The notes: generated by a model not told the origin, from the sequence alone. A stretch of 33,209 nt of DNA from Bacteroidota bacterium (GCA_012960515.1 DUBD01000003.1:1-33209), one strand, 5' to 3'. Shown: positions 18,893 through 28,832, counted from the stretch's first letter. Program-made: numbers and translations.

Positions 18893-21760
18893 ATGGCCGC
18901 CTCCGCCCGCCCCTTCGCGCACCCCGACCGCTTCGTGGACCGCCACCTCGGCCCCTCTGCCGACGAGCGCCGCGAGATGTTGGATTTGCTCGGCTTCGAC
19001 ACGCTGGACGCGCTGATCGACGCCGCCGTACCGGACGCCATCCGCATGGAGGGCGACCTGAACCTCCCCGCCCCCCTGAGCGAGCGCGACCTGCTCGACC
19101 TCGCGCACCGCCGCGCGGGCGAGAACGAGGTCTTCCGCTCGTACATCGGGATGGGGTACTACGGGACGGTCACGCCGCCGGTCATCCTCCGGAACGTGCT
19201 GGAGAATCCCGGCTGGTACACGCAGTACACGCCGTACCAGGCGGAGATCGCGCAGGGCCGCTTGGAGGCGCTGCTCAACTTCCAGACGGTCGTGAGCGAC
19301 CTCACGGGGCTGCCCGTCGCCAACGCATCGCTCTTGGACGAGGGCACCGCCGCCGCCGAGGCCATGAGCATGTTCGTCGGCGCGAGCCGCGGCAAGCGCA
19401 CGCGGTTCTTCGTGGACGCGCGGTGCCACCCGCAGACCCTCGAGGTGGTCCGCCAGCGCGCCGAGCCCCAGGGCATCACCGTGGAGACCGGCGACTGGCG
19501 GAGCTTCTCGCCGGGCGCGGACTGCGCGGGCGCGCTCGTGCAGTACCCCAACACGGATGGCGAGATCGAGAGCTACGGCGCCTTCGCCGACGCGCTCCAC
19601 GAGGCGGGCGCCAAGCTCGCCGTGGCGACGGACCTCCTCGCGCTGACGCTCATCGAGGCGCCCGGCGTCTGGGGCGCGGACGTGGCCGTGGGCAACAGCC
19701 AGCGCTTCGGCGTGCCGATGGGCTACGGCGGCCCCCACGCCGCCTTCTTCGCCTGCACCGACGAGTTCAAGCGCAAGATCCCCGGCCGCATCATCGGCGT
19801 GAGCGTGGACGCCCACGGCGAGCCCGCGCTGCGGATGGCGCTCCAGACGCGCGAGCAGCACATCCGCCGCGAGAAGGCCACGAGCAACATCTGCACGGCG
19901 CAGGTCCTCCTCGCGAACGTGGCCGGCTTCTACGCCGTCTACCACGGCCCCGAGGGGCTCACCGCCATCGCGCGGCACACGCACCGCGCCACCGCCGCGC
20001 TGGCGGAGGCGATCGGCGCGGCCGGGCACGAGGTGCTCACCGAGCGCTTCTTCGACACGATCCGCGTCCGCCCCAGCGGCGACGCCGCCGCGCTCCTCCA
20101 GACCGCCCGCGACGAGTACCGCATCAACCTCCGCGACTACGCCGACGGCACGGTCGGCATCGCGCTGGACGAGACCGTCCGCGAGCAGGACCTCGCGGAC
20201 CTCGCCGACCTCTTCAACGCCGACCTCTCCGACCCGCTCCGCCAGCAGGACGGGGACTACGCCGGCGGCCTCGCGCGCGAGACGGACTTCCTCACGCACC
20301 CCACCTTCCACGCGCACCGCAGCGAGCACGAGATGCTCCGCTACCTCAAGGCGCTGGAGAACAAGGACCTCTCGCTCGTGCACAGCATGATCCCGCTGGG
20401 GTCCTGCACGATGAAGCTCAACGCGACGGCGGAGATGATGCCGATCACCCTCCCGGGCTTCGCGCACCTCCACCCGTTCGTCCCGGCGGACCAGGCCGAG
20501 GGCTACCGCCAGGTCATCACCGAACTCCACGACTGGCTGGCGGAGGTCACCGGGTTCGCGGCCGTCTCGCTCCAGCCCAACTCCGGCGCGATGGGCGAGT
20601 ACACCGGCCTCCTCGCCATCCGCGCCTACCACCAGGCCAACGGCGACGAGGGCCGCACCGTCTGCCTCATCCCCACGAGCGCGCACGGCACCAACCCCGC
20701 CAGTGCCGTGATGTGCGGCATGAAGGTGGTCCCCGTCCAGGTGGACGACCAGGGCAACATCGACCTGGACGACCTCCGCGCGAAGGCGGACAAACACCGC
20801 GACGCGCTGGCGGCGCTCATGGTCACCTACCCGAGCACGCACGGCGTCTTCGAGACGACCATCCGCGAGATCGCGGACATCGTGCACGAGGCGGGCGGGC
20901 TCGTCTACATGGACGGCGCCAACATGAACGCGATGGTCGGCCTCTGCCGCCCGGGCGACTTCGGGATGGACGTGTGCCACCTCAACCTGCACAAGACGTT
21001 CGCCATCCCGCACGGCGGCGGCGGCCCCGGCATGGGCCCCATCGGCGTGAACGAGAAGCTGAAGCCGTTCCTCCCCGGCCACCCGGTCGTGCCCACTGGC
21101 GGCGAGCAGGCGACGGGCCCCGTCGCGGCGGCGCCGTACGGCAGCGCGCTCGTGCTCCTCATCTCGTGGGCCTACTGCGCGATGCTCGGCGCCGAGGGCC
21201 TCCGCCAGTCGAGCAAGACGGCCATCCTGAACGCCAACTACATGGCCAAGCGGCTGGACGGCCACTACGACGTGCTCTACCGCGGCCCCGGCGGCCTCAG
21301 CGCCCACGAGTTCATCCTCGACGTGCGCCCCTTCCAGAAGGCGGGCGTCGGCGCGGAGGACATCGCGAAGCGGCTCATCGACTACGGCTTCCACGCGCCC
21401 ACGATGTCCTGGCCCGTGACCGGCACGCTCATGATCGAGCCGACCGAGAGCGAGTCCAAGGCGGAGCTGGACCGGTTCTGCGACGCGATGATCTCCATCC
21501 GCACGGAGATCCAGGAGCTGGAGCTCGGCACCGCCGACGCCGAGGACAACGTGCTCAAGAACGCGCCGCACACCGCCGCGCACGTCTCCGCCGACGAGTG
21601 GGCGCACCCGTACTCCCGCAGCCAGGCCGCCTACCCGGCGCCGTGGTCCCGCGAGGCCAAGTTCTGGCCGTCCGTCGGCCGCGTGGACAACGCCTGGGGC
21701 GACCGCAACCTCGCGTGCACCTGCCCGCCGATGGAGGCCTATGCCGAGGAGGCCGCATAG
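18893..21760 (+). CDS. gcvP: Glycine dehydrogenase (decarboxylating), single-chain P protein
   Basis: 955 aa; [66 protein letters not shown]-lysine region [18 protein letters not shown]. Confidence 0.98.
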   Translation: MAASARPFAHPDRFVDRHLGPSADERREMLDLLGFDTLDALIDAAVPDAIRMEGDLNLPAPLSERDLLDLAHRRAGENEVFRSYIGMGYYGTVTPPVILRNVLENPGWYTQYTPYQAEIAQGRLEALLNFQTVVSDLTGLPVANASLLDEGTAAAEAMSMFVGASRGKRTRFFVDARCHPQTLEVVRQRAEPQGITVETGDWRSFSPGADCAGALVQYPNTDGEIESYGAFADALHEAGAKLAVATDLLALTLIEAPGVWGADVAVGNSQRFGVPMGYGGPHAAFFACTDEFKRKIPGRIIGVSVDAHGEPALRMALQTREQHIRREKATSNICTAQVLLANVAGFYAVYHGPEGLTAIARHTHRATAALAEAIGAAGHEVLTERFFDTIRVRPSGDAAALLQTARDEYRINLRDYADGTVGIALDETVREQDLADLADLFNADLSDPLRQQDGDYAGGLARETDFLTHPTFHAHRSEHEMLRYLKALENKDLSLVHSMIPLGSCTMKLNATAEMMPITLPGFAHLHPFVPADQAEGYRQVITELHDWLAEVTGFAAVSLQPNSGAMGEYTGLLAIRAYHQANGDEGRTVCLIPTSAHGTNPASAVMCGMKVVPVQVDDQGNIDLDDLRAKADKHRDALAALMVTYPSTHGVFETTIREIADIVHEAGGLVYMDGANMNAMVGLCRPGDFGMDVCHLNLHKTFAIPHGGGGPGMGPIGVNEKLKPFLPGHPVVPTGGEQATGPVAAAPYGSALVLLISWAYCAMLGAEGLRQSSKTAILNANYMAKRLDGHYDVLYRGPGGLSAHEFILDVRPFQKAGVGAEDIAKRLIDYGFHAPTMSWPVTGTLMIEPTESESKAELDRFCDAMISIRTEIQELELGTADAEDNVLKNAPHTAAHVSADEWAHPYSRSQAAYPAPWSREAKFWPSVGRVDNAWGDRNLACTCPPMEAYAEEAA

Positions 21761-22505
21761 TCTCAGGCACCGGCACCGCCAGTCTGCCACGCTCGGGCTG
21801 GCGGTGCTCCTCGCCGCGTGCGGAACGCTGCCCCCGCCGGCCACACCCGCCAGCGGGACGCGGCTCGTGGGCGAGTGGGTGAGCGTGGACACGGTGGAGG
21901 TGACGGCACAGATCGAGGAGACCGGCGAGGTCTTCTTCTGGACGCACCTCCGCACGCACCTCGCGATCACGGACTCGACGTGGACCGAGACGAGCGTCAC
22001 CCTGTCGAACACGCGCCTGGAGGGCTCGCGAACGGCGGTGCCCTACCGCATCGCGGGCGACTCGGTGGTCTCCGATCACGGTCTCCGCGCCGCCGTCTCC
22101 CTCCAGGGCGACACGCTCACCCTGACCTCACCCGGAGACGACGCGGTCCGCTACGTGCGCGGCACGATGGGCGAGGTCCCGCCGGACCTCCTCCGCCTGT
22201 GGGTCGGGCTCTCGCCGCCGGACGCGGCGGGCGTTCCCGCGGAGTTCGGCTTCCGGTTCAACGCGGACGGGACGTTCGACAACGGATGGGGCGAGCCCAG
22301 CGGCACGTACGTCGTCTTCGGCCCCTACCTCCTGCTCCGGGAAGGCCTCGCCTCTCCCGACCCACGGAACGGGATGACGCCCTTCCGGTCGGTCCTCGAA
22401 ATGGAGAGCGGCCCGGCTCTGGAAGGACCGGCAGACGCCCGCTACCCGGTCCTTCGGCTACGCGGCGGTCCCGAGGAGCCGCTCCTCACGCTGTACGGCC
22501 GGTAG
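21741..22505 (+). CDS. Hypothetical lipoprotein
   Basis: Signal peptide ending in lipobox LLAAC; overlaps the gcvP 3' end by 20 nt. Confidence 0.65.
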   Translation: MPRRPHSLRHRHRQSATLGLAVLLAACGTLPPPATPASGTRLVGEWVSVDTVEVTAQIEETGEVFFWTHLRTHLAITDSTWTETSVTLSNTRLEGSRTAVPYRIAGDSVVSDHGLRAAVSLQGDTLTLTSPGDDAVRYVRGTMGEVPPDLLRLWVGLSPPDAAGVPAEFGFRFNADGTFDNGWGEPSGTYVVFGPYLLLREGLASPDPRNGMTPFRSVLEMESGPALEGPADARYPVLRLRGGPEEPLLTLYGR

Positions 22506-22508
22506 CCA

Positions 22509-22549
22509 CCCGCTGGCGCTCGCGCTCGGCGAGGACAGCCGCCAGCGGG
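22509..22549. repeat. GCTGGCGG-type inverted pair after the lipoprotein gene, opposite loop orientation
   Basis: CCCGCTGGCG-ctcgcgctcggcgaggacagc-CGCCAGCGGG; loop contains CTCGGCGAG, reverse complement of CTCGCCGAG. Confidence 0.8.
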
Positions 22550-22688
22550 ACGGAGGATCCCGGCGACCGGAGAATCGCGCGTGCGTCAGGCGCGAAGAGA
22601 CCGCGAGAGCGTAGAGGCGCCCCGGCGGTTCCGGAACTCCCAGCGCGCATCGCCGGGTTCGAGAGCCGTTTCACACTCCCGTTCCGAC

Positions 22689-23378
22689 ATGAACGTCCTG
22701 ATGGTTCTCACGTCCCACGACCAGCTCGGGGACACCGGCGAGAAGACCGGCTTCTGGCTCGAAGAGTTCGCCGCCCCCTACTACGTCTTCAAGGACGCCG
22801 GCGCGACGATCACGCTCGCCTCGCCCGAAGGCGGCCAGCCCCCGCTGGACCCCAAGAGCGACGCCCCGGATGCGCAGACCGACGCCACCCGCCGCTTCCG
22901 CGAGGACGACGAGGCGCAGGCGGCCCTCGCCTCCACCGAGCGCCTGGACACGATCGACGTCACCGCGTACGACGCGGTGTTCTACCCCGGCGGCCACGGC
23001 CCGCTCTGGGACCTCGCGGAAGACGCCGCCTCCATCGCGCTGATCGAAACCGCCATCGGACAGGGAACGCCTGTCGCGGCGGTCTGCCACGCGCCCGCGG
23101 TGCTCCGCCACACGAAGGCCGCCGACGGCTCCCCCCTCGTCTCCGGGAAGTCCGTCACGGGCTTCACCAACTCCGAGGAAGAAGCCGTCCAGCTCACCGA
23201 CGTGGTCCCCTTCCTCGTGGAGGACATGCTGAAGGAGAACGGCGGCACCTTCTCCCGCACCGAGGACTGGGGCGTGCACGTCGTCCGCGACGGCCTCCTC
23301 ATCACGGGTCAGAACCCGGCATCGTCCGAGGCCGCCGCTGAGGCGCTCCTCAAACTCCTCGCCGAGACCGAGGCGTAA
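22689..23378 (+). CDS. DJ-1/PfpI-family type 1 glutamine amidotransferase-like protein
   Basis: MNVLMVLTSHDQLGDTGEKTGFWLEEFAAPYYVFKDAGATITLASPEGGQPPLDPKS...YDAVFYPGGHGPLWDLA...VAAVCHAPAVL. Confidence 0.93.
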   Translation: MNVLMVLTSHDQLGDTGEKTGFWLEEFAAPYYVFKDAGATITLASPEGGQPPLDPKSDAPDAQTDATRRFREDDEAQAALASTERLDTIDVTAYDAVFYPGGHGPLWDLAEDAASIALIETAIGQGTPVAAVCHAPAVLRHTKAADGSPLVSGKSVTGFTNSEEEAVQLTDVVPFLVEDMLKENGGTFSRTEDWGVHVVRDGLLITGQNPASSEAAAEALLKLLAETEA

Positions 23379-23386
23379 CGCCGCCC

Positions 23387-23421
23387 GCTGGCGGTCGTGC
23401 TCGTCCGGGCCGACCGCCAGC
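23387..23421. terminator. GCTGGCGG inverted pair between convergent DJ-1/PfpI and sspD-like genes (bidirectional terminator candidate)
   Basis: GCTGGCGGTC-gtgctcgtccgggcc-GACCGCCAGC; 10-bp perfect stem filling the convergent gap. Confidence 0.75.
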
Positions 23422-23424
23422 CGG

Positions 23425-24318
23425 TTAGAGGTGGCAGATGCTGCAGCCGGCGTCCGGGTCCTCCAGATCGCGCGCCTCGTCCAGCAGCCCGCTCTCCGGG
23501 AAGAGCTGCGCGAGGAGCGTCGGCCCGACGCGGGTTTGCTCCAGCCGCGCGAGGCGGTCGGCGGTGCGCTGCTTGATCTGGGCCACGCGCTCCGGCTGCT
23601 TCAGGTCCACCAGGGGCTCGGCATCGCCCCAGGTGTAGCGCTCGCCCGTTTCGGGGTCCTCGCGCTCGTAGGCCATCGCGCGCTCGAACAGCTCCGGGTG
23701 GTTCTCCAGGAGCCCTACCCACTCGCTCCGGCGCTGGAAAAAGCAGAAGTAGCAGCCCGAGCGGCTCCGCCAGTCGTAGTAGGCCGGCCGGCCCATCCCG
23801 GAGTCCTCCAGAATGCGGTACACGTCCTCCTTCACGATGCCGTCCTCCTTGAACGGGAAGACGGTCTGGATGGTGGGCTTGGTGGAGATGTAGCCCACGC
23901 GGTCCGGCTCGTCCGCCCGGATGCCGACGTACGAGATCACCGGGTCATCGCCGACGTGGCGCTCGTACGGCTCCAGCTTGAGCTTCCGCGTGCACCACCG
24001 CATCTGCGGGCTCGGGAGGAAGCCGCGGTACAGCTTGAGGTAGTGGTCGAACGGCGTCTCGCCGGGCGGGGCGTCGGCGGCGAGGCGTTGGATAGGCGTC
24101 CCGAGGTACGTCTCCAGCCGGTTGAGGTAGTCGTAGGTCTCCTCCAGTTCGGTCCCGGTGTCGCAGAAGACGTACTCCGGCGCCTCCAGCGGGGCGCGCG
24201 GCGGCAGCCCCGTCTTGCCCAGCGCGCGCCGCCAGCGCTCGGGATCGTGGAGGTAGATCGCGAGGGCGGACGAGTCCTTCCCCCCGGAGAAGGCGACGAC
24301 GTGGCGGGGCTCAGGCAT
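23425..24318 (-). CDS. sspD: PAPS-reductase-family ATP pyrophosphatase, SspD/DndC-like
   Basis: PP-loop HVVAFSGGKDSSALAIYL; MRWCTRKLKLEPYE; SGCYFCFFQRR; C-terminal AGCSICHL; start overlaps the stop of the upstream ATPase. Confidence 0.8.
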   Translation of the reverse strand: MPEPRHVVAFSGGKDSSALAIYLHDPERWRRALGKTGLPPRAPLEAPEYVFCDTGTELEETYDYLNRLETYLGTPIQRLAADAPPGETPFDHYLKLYRGFLPSPQMRWCTRKLKLEPYERHVGDDPVISYVGIRADEPDRVGYISTKPTIQTVFPFKEDGIVKEDVYRILEDSGMGRPAYYDWRSRSGCYFCFFQRRSEWVGLLENHPELFERAMAYEREDPETGERYTWGDAEPLVDLKQPERVAQIKQRTADRLARLEQTRVGPTLLAQLFPESGLLDEARDLEDPDAGCSICHL

Positions 24319-27300
24319 CGGGCGAGGGGTCGGAGAGAGACGCGAGGATCTCGGCGAGGTCGCCGGAGCGGCCGGCGCGGCGTTCGAGGAGCGCGAGGGA
24401 GAGCTGGCCGAGCGCCGCGAGCTGCACGTCCACGTCGGCCTCACCGAGGGCGCCGAGCATGGAGGCCGCCAGCTGGCGGACCGTTTCAGCGTCTTCGGGG
24501 TGGACGTGGACGACGGCCTCGCGTTCCTCCTCGTGCGTGGCCGTCACGCCGAGGCGGAGCTTCTGCGCGTGCCGCGTGCGCTCCGTCGGCGCCTCCGCCG
24601 TGAAGGCGACAGCCTCACGGTGGGCGAACGTCCGCGCCACGTCGCCGAGGGCGGTCGCGAACCGGGCGCGGTCCTCATCGCCCCACTGGTTGGGCGGCCG
24701 CCGCGTGAGCAGCGCGCCGATGGACTCCAGCCACCCGCGGGCGTCCAGCAACTCGTCCCCGGCGCGGACGATGAACGCGCGGAGCGTGCCGTCCACGGCC
24801 TCCCCCGCGAGGGCACGCGCGCGCTCCCCGAGTTCGCTCCGCCTCTCCTCGCGCGAGGCCGAGCGCAGCCCGAACGCCTCCGCCAATTGGCGGTCGAGAT
24901 CCGTGAGGAGGTCGTCGTAGGTGCGGGAGAGCTCCGCGAGCGCATCGCCGAGAACCTGGACGTAAAGCGTCGCGCGGTCCTGCGCCGTCTCGGGCGCCTC
25001 GTCCTCGAACGGCTCCACGCCGCAGGCGAGCGGGAGCTCGCGGAAGAGCAGTGAGGCGGGCTCTTTCGCGCGGACGAGCGTTTCGCGGACCTGCGTGGCC
25101 TGATCGCTCATCGTGGTCGTTTTGCGGACGTACGGCGGCAGCGCGCTCACGCCGCCCAGCACGCGCGCGACGACCGGCAGCGGCTTGTGCCCGCCCGCCG
25201 GCTCCGCCAGCCCGACGCGCGCGCCGAGCGCCCGCAGCGCCACCTGCTGCGCCTCGGTCGCCTCCACCCACTGCACCGTGAAGTCCGCCGGGCCGCGAAG
25301 GAGCCGCTCCACGGCTTCGTAGGAGAGCCGCTGCTGGAACACGCCGTTCTCGAACACCGCCACGCGGTCGCCGTGCCGCACGAGTTGGGAAAACAGCAGG
25401 ATGGGCAGCAGCCCGTCGCGCACGCCGTAGGGCGGCTGGCGGAGCCGGTCGTAGAGCGCGGGGACGCCGACGGGCGCGGTGCGGGCCTCGCGGAGCGCCG
25501 CGTCCAGCGCGCCGATGGCAGCCTCGGTACCTGGCTCCGTCGGCGAGGCGAACCGCCAGCCAGCGGCGGTTTCGCGGTGGAGGCCCGTCCGTTGCAGGAC
25601 GGAGGCGTAGATACCGTATTCCGCAGGCGTCCCCTCGATGCCGAGGCGCGGCTCGTGGGGGTGCTCGGTCATCGCGCGGAGCAGGCCTTTCGTGGCGCGG
25701 ACGGCGCTGGAAGACGGCGCGTGCCGGTTGACCAGCTCGTTCCAGATGCGCGGCGCGTGCGGGAAGACGTCGTCGCAGACGGCGGAGAGGGCGGGCTGGA
25801 GCGCGTCCACCCGTTGCGGCTCCCCGGCGCGGAACCACGCAGCCCCTTCGGGCGCGAGGGCCTCCGCGACACGGGCGTCCACCTCCGCGCCCAGCGCGGC
25901 GTGCTGGGCGTCCACCTCCTGCCGCGCGACGCGGTCCCCGGCGAGCGAATCGGTGTGGGCGCGGACCCAGTCCAGGCACGCGAGGTCTCGCGCGAGATCG
26001 CGCAGGCCGCCGAGTCCGCGGACGAGCGCCACGAGCGTCCGCGCGTCCGACTGGCGGACGGCCTGGAAGAGCTCTGCTGTGGGCGCCTCGTCCGGGAGGA
26101 CGTAGACGACGCGGCCGTCTGTCTCTGGTGGCGCCGCGAGGAGGCGGGCGAGGTCCGTGCCATCCGAGTAGACCACCTCGAACACGCGCGAGGTGCCCGT
26201 CTCGAACGCGTGCCGTCGGGCGACGAGCGGCTGCGGCGGCCGCGACTGGCGGAGAAGCTCAGCAAGCGGGGTCCAGCCGGGGATGGCCTCGCGCGCTTCC
26301 GCCAGCGCGGCGGAGAGGTCGAAGTCGCTCCCTTCCCAGACGCGGTACTCGTCGTGGAACGGGCGGTAGGCCACGGCGCGGGCCTCGCGGAGCGCCCCCA
26401 GCGCCGCGCGGGTCTCGGCCTCGGGCGCGCCGGAGGTCGCGAGGAGCACGCGCTCGGACGGCGGGAGCCCCGCCAGCGCCCCCGCGAAGGAGAGCACGGC
26501 AACCTGTTTCAGCAACTGCTCCTGCATCTCGTCCCCGCCGATGCGCGAGAGCGCGGCCTCGGTCTCGGCCCAGAGCCTCGCGCCCGCGCCGCCCGCCAGC
26601 GCGACGCCGAGCGTGCCGGTGAGGTAGTCGTAGAGGTGGTCCGGGCGGTAGATCGCGCCCTCGGCGGAGACGGCGAGGAAGCTGCCGGGCTCGCCCGAGG
26701 CGAGGAAGGAGAACAGCGAGCGCTCTTTCTGCGCGAGGCGCCGGAACAGCGGCCCCACGAGCAACGCGACCGCCGGGTGCAGCGGCCACGCCTCCGCCAA
26801 GTGCGCGCGGACCTGCTCCGCGTCCATCCGCGCCGGGAGCGTCGCGGCCTCGACGGTCGCCTCCGCCAGCCGGGCGGGTTCATCGGCGGGCCGGGCGTCC
26901 GCGTCGATGGCGGCGGCGAGGAGGCGGAGCGTCTCCCCCACTGGCTCCACCCAGCCCACGTCCGCGTAGCGCCCCTGCACCTTGCGCCATTCGTCGCGAC
27001 GGGAGGACGAGAGGCCGGTCGCGTAGCGCTCGAACGCCTGATGCAGAACCGTGACGGCGAGAAGCGGCGGGGCACCGGGCGCGGCGGCGCGCTCCGCGAG
27101 AAGCTGGAGCACGTAGAGATCGCCCGCGTCGGGGTGGACGGCCGCGTATTCGAGGTGCTTGCCGAGTTCGTCCAGCACGAGAAACAGCCCGCCGCCCGTG
27201 CGCGCGTGGACGAGCGCGGCGGCCTCATCGTACGCCGCCATCACCTCGCCCTCGGTGTCCGACTGGCGGACGCGCTCGGCGAGGGCAAGGGCCGCGGCGG

Positions 27301-27736
27301 ACGTATCGGCTTTCCGGCCCTTCCCCTTCGGCACGTCGGCGGCGAACGCCTCCATCGCTCGGCCCAGACCGTCCGCAAGCGCGGAGAGCACGGGGCCGCG
27401 CGAGCCGACCACGAGGACGGGGCAGAACGCACCGCCCGAGGCCTCGCGCAGCCGGTCTGCCAGCGGGTCGTCCGCGGCGCTCAGGTGCGCGTGGGCGTCC
27501 GCGTCTCGGCGGAGCAGGCGCGAGGCGAACAGCGCGAAGGAGCTTTTGCCGCCGCCGTACGGCCCGGAAACGGACCACGCCCGGGAGGCGCCCGGCGTCT
27601 CCAGTGCGTCGGCGATCTGGCCCAGCGTCTCGCGCGCCTTCGCGGTGACGACGTAGCCCTCCAGCCCGCGCGCACTGTAGAAGTCGCGCACGAGGTGCAC
27701 GCTCCGCTGAAACTGGCCGTGGACGCGAACGGGCAT
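24311..27736 (-). CDS. sspC: Large P-loop ATPase, SspC-like
   Basis: 1141 aa; Walker A SGPYGGGKSSFALF, Walker B GGLFLVLDELGKHLEY; sandwiched between the DUF4007 and PAPS-reductase genes. Confidence 0.78.
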   Translation of the reverse strand: MPVRVHGQFQRSVHLVRDFYSARGLEGYVVTAKARETLGQIADALETPGASRAWSVSGPYGGGKSSFALFASRLLRRDADAHAHLSAADDPLADRLREASGGAFCPVLVVGSRGPVLSALADGLGRAMEAFAADVPKGKGRKADTSAAALALAERVRQSDTEGEVMAAYDEAAALVHARTGGGLFLVLDELGKHLEYAAVHPDAGDLYVLQLLAERAAAPGAPPLLAVTVLHQAFERYATGLSSSRRDEWRKVQGRYADVGWVEPVGETLRLLAAAIDADARPADEPARLAEATVEAATLPARMDAEQVRAHLAEAWPLHPAVALLVGPLFRRLAQKERSLFSFLASGEPGSFLAVSAEGAIYRPDHLYDYLTGTLGVALAGGAGARLWAETEAALSRIGGDEMQEQLLKQVAVLSFAGALAGLPPSERVLLATSGAPEAETRAALGALREARAVAYRPFHDEYRVWEGSDFDLSAALAEAREAIPGWTPLAELLRQSRPPQPLVARRHAFETGTSRVFEVVYSDGTDLARLLAAPPETDGRVVYVLPDEAPTAELFQAVRQSDARTLVALVRGLGGLRDLARDLACLDWVRAHTDSLAGDRVARQEVDAQHAALGAEVDARVAEALAPEGAAWFRAGEPQRVDALQPALSAVCDDVFPHAPRIWNELVNRHAPSSSAVRATKGLLRAMTEHPHEPRLGIEGTPAEYGIYASVLQRTGLHRETAAGWRFASPTEPGTEAAIGALDAALREARTAPVGVPALYDRLRQPPYGVRDGLLPILLFSQLVRHGDRVAVFENGVFQQRLSYEAVERLLRGPADFTVQWVEATEAQQVALRALGARVGLAEPAGGHKPLPVVARVLGGVSALPPYVRKTTTMSDQATQVRETLVRAKEPASLLFRELPLACGVEPFEDEAPETAQDRATLYVQVLGDALAELSRTYDDLLTDLDRQLAEAFGLRSASREERRSELGERARALAGEAVDGTLRAFIVRAGDELLDARGWLESIGALLTRRPPNQWGDEDRARFATALGDVARTFAHREAVAFTAEAPTERTRHAQKLRLGVTATHEEEREAVVHVHPEDAETVRQLAASMLGALGEADVDVQLAALGQLSLALLERRAGRSGDLAEILASLSDPSPDA

Positions 27737-27790
27737 GAGAGGCGCGAGGGGAAACGCGGGAGGATCGGGGCGGACAGTGCCGGGGGCGCG

Positions 27791-28681
27791 TCAGGCGGGG
27801 AGCGCGAGGCCCAGCTGGCGGTCGTGCTCGGCAGGCGGAACGGGCGCGTCGCGGTAGAGCTGCTGCACGCCCGCGGTGCTGTCGAACCGGAACGCGGCCT
27901 CCGGCTCCGCCTCGATGGCTTCGATCAGCTCGAACGCCTGGTCCTCGCCCAGCCCGAAGACGCGGCCGGGCGAGGCGGGCGCGCTGAGCACGTCCGAGAT
28001 GGCGAGCGTGCGGGAGGTCGGCGCCGTGCGGGCCCAGAAGTCCAGGACGGCGTCCGCGAAGACCTCGGGGGTGAGCCCGGTCCGCCGGCCCCGGCGCAGT
28101 ACGAGGGCGCCCGCCGAGCGCTCCACGAGCCCCAGCCCCGCGAGCGGCGAGAGCGCCGCGTCTTCGGCGTCTTGCCGGGTAAGGGGGGCATAGGTCCCGG
28201 CGAGGCAGGTCAGATCGCGCCGCAGGGTGGAGCGCTTGGGTTGGGCGTCGGCCGCGCCCTGCGCGTCCAGCCACTCGCCCAGACTGTGTGCCAGCCCGTC
28301 GAGGTCGGCGGTGTGGCCGCGGAAGTGGCCGAAGAGGAAGTGCCAGAGCGTGGCCCGGTCGGCCTCGCGGCAGAGCCGCCAGTGGAGCCGCCAGCTCGTC
28401 GCGAGGTGCTCGCAGTAGGGGTCCGCGCCGCCCTCGCCGAACGTCGCCAGCCCCCACGCCGTCGGGACGATCGCGCCGCGTGTTTCCCCTTCGCGGAGGG
28501 CGCCCGTCGCGAGGCCCCAGTGCCGCATCGCGCGGACCATGTTGCGGCCCACGCCGAAGGTGGCGATGGCCTCGCCGGAGCGGAAGACGGCCGGGTCCTC
28601 TGCCGCCGCTCGGACGGCCTTCGGCAGCCACAGAAAGCGGAGCGGGAACGTCTCGTGACCGGAGAACGAGAGCGTGGGCAT
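27791..28681 (-). CDS. sspB: DUF4007-family protein, SspB-like (candidate phosphorothioation nickase component)
   Basis: MPTLSFSGHETFPLRFLWLPKAVRAAA...IATFGVGRNMVRAMRHWGLATGAL, typical DUF4007 N-terminus; first gene of the cassette. Confidence 0.8.
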   Translation of the reverse strand: MPTLSFSGHETFPLRFLWLPKAVRAAAEDPAVFRSGEAIATFGVGRNMVRAMRHWGLATGALREGETRGAIVPTAWGLATFGEGGADPYCEHLATSWRLHWRLCREADRATLWHFLFGHFRGHTADLDGLAHSLGEWLDAQGAADAQPKRSTLRRDLTCLAGTYAPLTRQDAEDAALSPLAGLGLVERSAGALVLRRGRRTGLTPEVFADAVLDFWARTAPTSRTLAISDVLSAPASPGRVFGLGEDQAFELIEAIEAEPEAAFRFDSTAGVQQLYRDAPVPPAEHDRQLGLALPA

Positions 28682-28762
28682 CGGCAGGCTGGCGGCCGCG
28701 ACCAGCGGGGGTGGGAGGACGCCCAAAGGTACCGACGGCGCCCCCCGGCCTCTATGCAGAAT

Positions 28763-28791
28763 GGCCCCGCCAGCGGTGCGCTGACGGGGCC
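28763..28791. terminator. Hairpin between the amidase 3' end and the ssp-like cassette
   Basis: GGCCCCGCCAGCG-GTG-CGCTGACGGGGCC, 13-bp stem with one mismatch. Confidence 0.65.
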
Positions 28792-28832
28792 AGACGACCA
28801 GGCCGACCGGTAGCCTGCCGAGGTGCGGGGCG

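Noticed and set aside
18845-22012. 1055-aa minus-strand ORF antisense to gcvP, and a 1017-aa overlapping plus-strand ORF
   Set aside because: Composition-driven open frames over an unambiguous gcvP; repetitive Val/Glu/Arg or Arg/Pro/His translations.
23425-28681. Possible BREX or full Dnd assignment of the cassette
   Set aside because: No PglX/PglZ/BrxL or DndB/DndE-like proteins; DUF4007 + ATPase + PAPS-reductase fits Ssp better.
23425-28681. Link between GCTGGCGG copies and phosphorothioation at CCA-type motifs
   Set aside because: CCGCCAGC contains CCA, but a trinucleotide target is far too common for this to be informative.
25187-28813. 1208-aa plus-strand ORF antisense to the ssp-like cassette
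   Set aside because: Shadow ORF typical of 70% GC DNA; Arg/Gly/Val-rich low-complexity translation with no recognisable domain, while the opposite strand encodes clear families.
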